A stretch of 8,511 nt of DNA from 66-474 sp040388785 (GTDB lineage Bacteria > Pseudomonadota > Gammaproteobacteria > Xanthomonadales > Rhodanobacteraceae). The notes beneath the pieces are model-generated. The model saw nothing but the letters and a program-made list of their open reading frames with translations. It was not told the origin of the DNA and searched no databases. Position numbers and translations under genes: made by a program. Below, piece by piece: positions 6,468 through 8,511 of the stretch (within the stretch, counting starts at the first letter, position 1; each line of letters starts with the position of its first letter). The stretch covers positions 1-8,511 of the forward strand of contig JAZKBD010000075.1 in the NCBI GenBank assembly GCA_040388785.1, in the 5' to 3' direction.

Positions 6468-7204
6468 TGCACGACGACTGCCTTGTGGGTATCGGCCGCG
6501 CCGTAATCATTGATCGTGGTGAAGACGATTGGAGTGCCCGCGGCGGGCGCTTGCGTGATGCCTTTCAGGGGCATGCGCAGGTCGCCGAACGGGGTGACCA
6601 TGCCGTCGGTACCGTCAATGAGTTTTTGGTTTGCGCCGAGCGACAGGCTGCTGATGGTGATGTAGTAAGGCGTGGGGTTGTGGATTGCCAGCGCAGCACC
6701 CGCCATGGCCTGGAAGGTGAGTTTGTCGGGAGCCGTCAGTGCATCGCCAGGCAATTTGCCCGGGCGGTAAAAAAGTTTGATCCGGCTGCGGATGGCGAAC
6801 TGCAGGTAGTTCTTGCCCGCATACTGGGGTTCGCTGGGCTTCGGCGGGACCTCCAGCACGTTCAACCAGAACACCGATTCGCGGTCGCCGGGCAACGGCT
6901 TGGCACCCGGCACGAACAGGATGCGCAGGCTCTGGTCCTTGTTGGGATCCATCCGGAACAGGGGCGGTGTGATCAGGAACGGGGTGCGCGCGGTATCCGG
7001 TGTGGAATTGATGTCTCCGTCGTCGATCCATGCTTCGATTAGCGCAGGACGCGAGTTGTCGTTGGTCATGCGTACCGTGGCCTCGCCTTGGGCCGCGTTG
7101 AAGATCACGCGGGTACCGGCGATCACCACACTGGCGTGGGCCAGGGGTGAAGCCAGGCACAAGGCTGCCGCTGCCGCGCAGAATGCGCGGGTCGAGGTTT
7201 TCAT
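6464..7204 (-). CDS. Periplasmic fimbrial chaperone, PapD/FimC family
   Basis: The 246-aa protein has a signal peptide cut at AHA/S (after residue 24). In mature numbering Arg32 becomes Arg8, the same number as the PapD anchor for subunit C-termini, and Lys143 in the RSRIKLFYRP motif (140-148) matches the second anchor, PapD Lys112. The family signature DRESVFWLNVLEVPP is at 107-121. Domain 1 is the immunoglobulin-like fold that lends its G1 strand to subunits, and domain 2 (about 148-246) includes LTFQAMAGAALAIHNPTPYYITI. The spacing between the signature and the Lys motif suggests a short F1-G1 loop (FGS class). The ATG has GGAG 8 nt upstream. The gene follows the pilin after a 75-nt gap with strong dyad symmetry and ends CAATGA, overlapping the usher start. 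Confidence 0.96.
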   Translation of the reverse strand: MKTSTRAFCAAAAALCLASPLAHASVVIAGTRVIFNAAQGEATVRMTNDNSRPALIEAWIDDGDINSTPDTARTPFLITPPLFRMDPNKDQSLRILFVPGAKPLPGDRESVFWLNVLEVPPKPSEPQYAGKNYLQFAIRSRIKLFYRPGKLPGDALTAPDKLTFQAMAGAALAIHNPTPYYITISSLSLGANQKLIDGTDGMVTPFGDLRMPLKGITQAPAAGTPIVFTTINDYGAADTHKAVVVQ

Positions 7205-7215
7205 GGGTTTGTCTC

Positions 7216-7231
7216 CAGTCCGGCCGGACTG
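7216..7231. promoter_or_regulatory. 16-bp perfect palindrome abutting the chaperone RBS
   Basis: CAGTCCGGCCGGACTG is fully self-complementary. On the minus strand its last G is also the first G of the chaperone's GGAG. As RNA it could fold and limit ribosome access; as DNA it could be an operator. Only the symmetry is seen, and the role is inferred. Confidence 0.5.
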
Positions 7232-7235
7232 ATGA

Positions 7236-7269
7236 GCCCGCTGCGCGTATGAGGCTTCGCGCAGCGGGC
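7236..7269 (-). promoter_or_regulatory. 12-bp perfect stem-loop between pilin and chaperone genes
   Basis: GCCCGCTGCGCG and CGCGCAGCGGGC form an uninterrupted 12-bp stem around a 10-nt loop, starting 10 nt after the pilin stop. No T-run follows on the transcript, so a classical intrinsic terminator is unlikely. Intercistronic hairpins after major pilin genes are known to protect the upstream message or partly stop transcription, so that pilin greatly exceeds chaperone and usher. That role is inferred here. Confidence 0.7.
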
Positions 7270-7279
7270 GCCTGCCTAT

Positions 7280-7864
7280 TTACTGGTAATTGATGACGTA
7301 CTGGACCGACGTCGATACGGTGCCCGCCGTCGGCGCGGCATTGGCGACGTAATATTGCGCTTTGTAATTCAGGGTCGCAGTACCGGTGCCGCTCACCGCG
7401 ACCTGGTCGGTCACGTTGGCGTTGCCTGTCGGTGCCGCAGTGCCGATGGTGAACGCGGTATTGCTGCCATCCAGCAGCTGCACGTCCACGCCGGTGGCAT
7501 AGCCGGTTCCGGTGGTGTTTTTCAAACCACCGAGGACGGTCGCGTCGGCATTGGTCGATGAGTAGAATTGGGCACCGACCTTGATCGGGGTCGCATATAC
7601 CGGGCAGCCGGCCAGGTTCAGCGTGAACGCCGTGGCGCTTGCCCCATAGGCGCCGACGCCATTGGTCGTGAGCGCGCTTGTTTGCACGTTCGGCAGGGTG
7701 ACGGTGAAGCTGCTGGTGCCGCCGTTGACGTTGCAGGTATTGGTCAATACCTGGCCATTGAAGGTGATGGTGCCGTTGTCGGCCGCGTTGGCGGTTGGCG
7801 CGAGAGCCAGCGCGCCGCAAGCGACGGCAAGAGCGGAGGCCAGCAGGTTGGATTTCAGGTTCAT
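7280..7864 (-). CDS. Major fimbrial subunit (type 1-like pilin)
   Basis: The 194-aa product starts MNLKSNLLASALAVACGALA, with signal cleavage likely at ANA/A after residue 27. The mature N-terminus (ADNGTITFNGQVLTNTCNV, 28-46) has the alternating hydrophobic pattern of a donor strand just before the first Cys. Cys44 and Cys87 form the conserved pilin disulfide pair. The C-terminus YVINYQ has the penultimate Tyr recognised by PapD-type chaperones. These features and its place as first gene identify it as the polymerising shaft subunit. The ATG at 7864 is chosen because the signal peptide begins there; the open frame extends 28 codons upstream without one. Its Shine-Dalgarno is weak (AGAGAG about 9 nt upstream). 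The C-terminal half resembles the adhesin's pilin domain. Confidence 0.93.
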   Translation of the reverse strand: MNLKSNLLASALAVACGALALAPTANAADNGTITFNGQVLTNTCNVNGGTSSFTVTLPNVQTSALTTNGVGAYGASATAFTLNLAGCPVYATPIKVGAQFYSSTNADATVLGGLKNTTGTGYATGVDVQLLDGSNTAFTIGTAAPTGNANVTDQVAVSGTGTATLNYKAQYYVANAAPTAGTVSTSVQYVINYQ

Positions 7865-7894
7865 GGGTTCAATCTCTCTGTGTAGGTCGATGGC

Positions 7895-7920
7895 CCCGAC
7901 TTTTCGGCTTGCTCGTCGGG
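7895..7920 (-). promoter_or_regulatory. Possible stem-loop in the pilin mRNA leader
   Basis: CCCGAC and GTCGGG can form a 6-bp stem around a 14-nt loop. A second weak stem (7911-7915 with 7926-7930) overlaps it, so the two cannot form together. The pair lies 31 nt or more before the pilin start. Short stems of this kind are common by chance. Confidence 0.2.
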
Positions 7921-8000
7921 TTCGGCGAGCCATGGGTACACGATCCATGCCAACTGACGGCTCCGGAACAATTGATTACAAATGTGACGCAGTCGTCATA

Positions 8001-8028
8001 GTTGTAACAGGATTGTGAAGCCGGTCAA
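8001..8028 (-). promoter_or_regulatory. Candidate sigma-70 promoter for the fimbrial operon
   Basis: On the minus strand TTGACC (8028-8023) and TACAAC (8006-8001) are separated by 16 nt, in an AT-rich patch (7970-8040) that stands out from the GC-rich surroundings. This would give a leader of about 130 nt before the pilin ATG. The -10 matches consensus at only four of six positions. An inverted repeat GAAGCC/GGCTTC (8017-8022 and 8041-8046) brackets the -35 element and could be a regulator site. Confidence 0.35.
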
Positions 8029-8060
8029 TAAATATAACTTGGCTTCGGCACCGGTTTTGT

Positions 8061-8323
8061 GGCTGGCGCATGGACGTCCTGAACCACGCTTGCGTGGCTC
8101 GATGGCTTGGCTGGCGGGAATGGCGACCACGGATTCCGGCTCTGCAATGGTTGACTTGCGAGCCGTTAGCCGCAAAAATACGCGGTCTTTGTGATGCAAA
8201 CCGTTGAAACCCGGGTGTTCCCAAACATCGCCGGGTTCGTCGTGTCGGTGCAGGCAACGGAACGCGACGTGCAAGCGGCGCGGAATTCGTTCGACAACTT
8301 GTTGATGAAATAGCAAACAATCC
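8061..8323. other. Gene-free region between fimbrial promoter and tRNA genes
   Basis: No open frame here looks coding on either strand. The clearest structure is a perfect inverted repeat, CCACGC-TTGCGTGG, at 8084-8097, which is not followed by a T-run on either strand. It may be an operator or a chance dyad. A weak promoter for the tRNA genes is listed separately. Confidence 0.4.
8151..8179 (+). promoter_or_regulatory. Weak candidate promoter for the tRNA cluster
   Basis: TTGACT at 8151-8156 is followed after 17 nt by AAAAAT at 8174-8179, with a GC-rich CGCGG just downstream as in stable-RNA promoters. The leader before tRNA-Tyr would be about 135-140 nt. The -10 match is poor, and no better promoter is visible closer to the tRNA. 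Confidence 0.25.
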
Positions 8324-8409
8324 GGAGGGATACCCAAGCGGCCAACGGGGGCAGACTGTAAATCTGCTGGCTCACGCCTTCGGTGGTTCGAATCCACCTC
8401 CCTCCACCA
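8324..8409 (+). tRNA. tRNA-Tyr (anticodon GTA)
   Basis: This is an 86-nt class II tRNA. The acceptor stem GGAGGGA (8324-8330) pairs with TCCCTCC (8399-8405), then discriminator A and an encoded CCA at 8407-8409. The anticodon stem GCAGA/TCTGC encloses CTGTAAA with GTA at 8358-8360. A long variable arm follows, as expected for bacterial tRNA-Tyr, and the T-arm is GGTGG-TTCGAAT-CCACC. Confidence 0.98.
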
Positions 8410-8462
8410 AGGTTTTGCGGCAAACGTTCAAGCGGCACCGTGGCAGTTCTCGGCTTCGCAGG

Positions 8463-8511
8463 GCGGGAGTAGTTCAATGGTAGAACATCAGTTTTCCAAA
8501 CTGATTACGCG
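8463..8511 (+). tRNA. tRNA-Gly (anticodon TCC), 3' part beyond right edge
   Basis: The 5' acceptor strand GCGGGAG (8463-8469), the D-arm AGTTCAATGGTAGAAC and an anticodon arm TCAGT-TTTCCAA-ACTGA with TCC at 8495-8497 are visible. The window ends in the variable loop. It lies 53 nt after tRNA-Tyr. A Tyr-Gly(TCC) order matches tRNA clusters that in Gammaproteobacteria continue with tRNA-Thr and a tuf gene, which would lie to the right if this holds. Confidence 0.95.

Noticed and set aside
4632..6506. 624-codon plus-strand open frame opposite the usher gene
   Set aside because: The composition is that of a GC-rich antisense shadow with no domain. The usher on the other strand is certain.
7236..7269. 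Intrinsic terminator after the pilin gene
   Set aside because: The stem is strong, but no T-run follows on the transcript, and the operon's necessary genes lie downstream.
8390..8409. tRNA-Tyr 3' end as an integration (att) site for the fimbrial region
   Set aside because: No second copy of the tRNA 3' end, integrase or other mobile gene was found in the window.
7996..8477. Minus-strand ORFs across the tRNA genes
   Set aside because: They include translated antisense tRNA-Tyr (the WIRTTEGVSQQIYSLPPL-type string), a well-known false gene call.
1..8511. CRISPR arrays, insertion sequences and long tandem repeats
   Set aside because: None were seen on reading through. The longest repeats noticed are the short ones listed.

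Overview
The window is GC-rich chromosomal DNA, most likely from a gammaproteobacterium near the Xanthomonadales/Rhodanobacteraceae. This assignment is an inference from three things: strong third-position G/C bias, a FecI/FecR pair, and a tRNA-Tyr–tRNA-Gly(TCC) order like the start of the tRNA cluster that precedes tuf in many Gammaproteobacteria. No database search was possible, so the genus is open.

Layout from left to right. (1) 1-784, minus strand: an ECF sigma factor of FecI type, overlapping by an ATGA junction the start of a FecR-like anti-sigma regulator that runs off the left edge. (2) 785-940: a divergent intergenic region. (3) 941-2581, plus strand: a secreted S51-family (cyanophycinase-like) peptidase, then a small META/HslJ-domain lipoprotein. 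(4) 2585-7864, minus strand: a complete four-gene chaperone-usher fimbrial operon, transcribed in the order major pilin, PapD-like chaperone, PapC/FimD-like usher, two-domain tip adhesin. (5) 7865-8323: the pilin leader and promoter region and a gene-free stretch. (6) 8324-8511, plus strand: tRNA-Tyr(GTA), then tRNA-Gly(TCC) cut by the right edge.

The fimbrial operon is self-sufficient. All four products carry Sec signal peptides. The chaperone has the Arg and Lys that anchor subunit C-termini, the usher has its N-terminal, barrel/plug and C-terminal regions, and the adhesin ends in a pilin domain related to the major pilin. Expression seems to be set by junction architecture. A perfect 12-bp hairpin and a 16-bp palindrome separate pilin from chaperone. 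ATGA overlaps couple chaperone to usher and usher to a 33-codon ORF that runs into the adhesin start.

I see no CRISPR array, insertion sequence, integrase or phage gene. The points most worth checking are the Glu-to-Gln change at the predicted catalytic triad of the S51 protein, the pilin/chaperone hairpin pair, the linking small ORF, and a 10-codon run of A/T-ending codons inside the adhesin gene.
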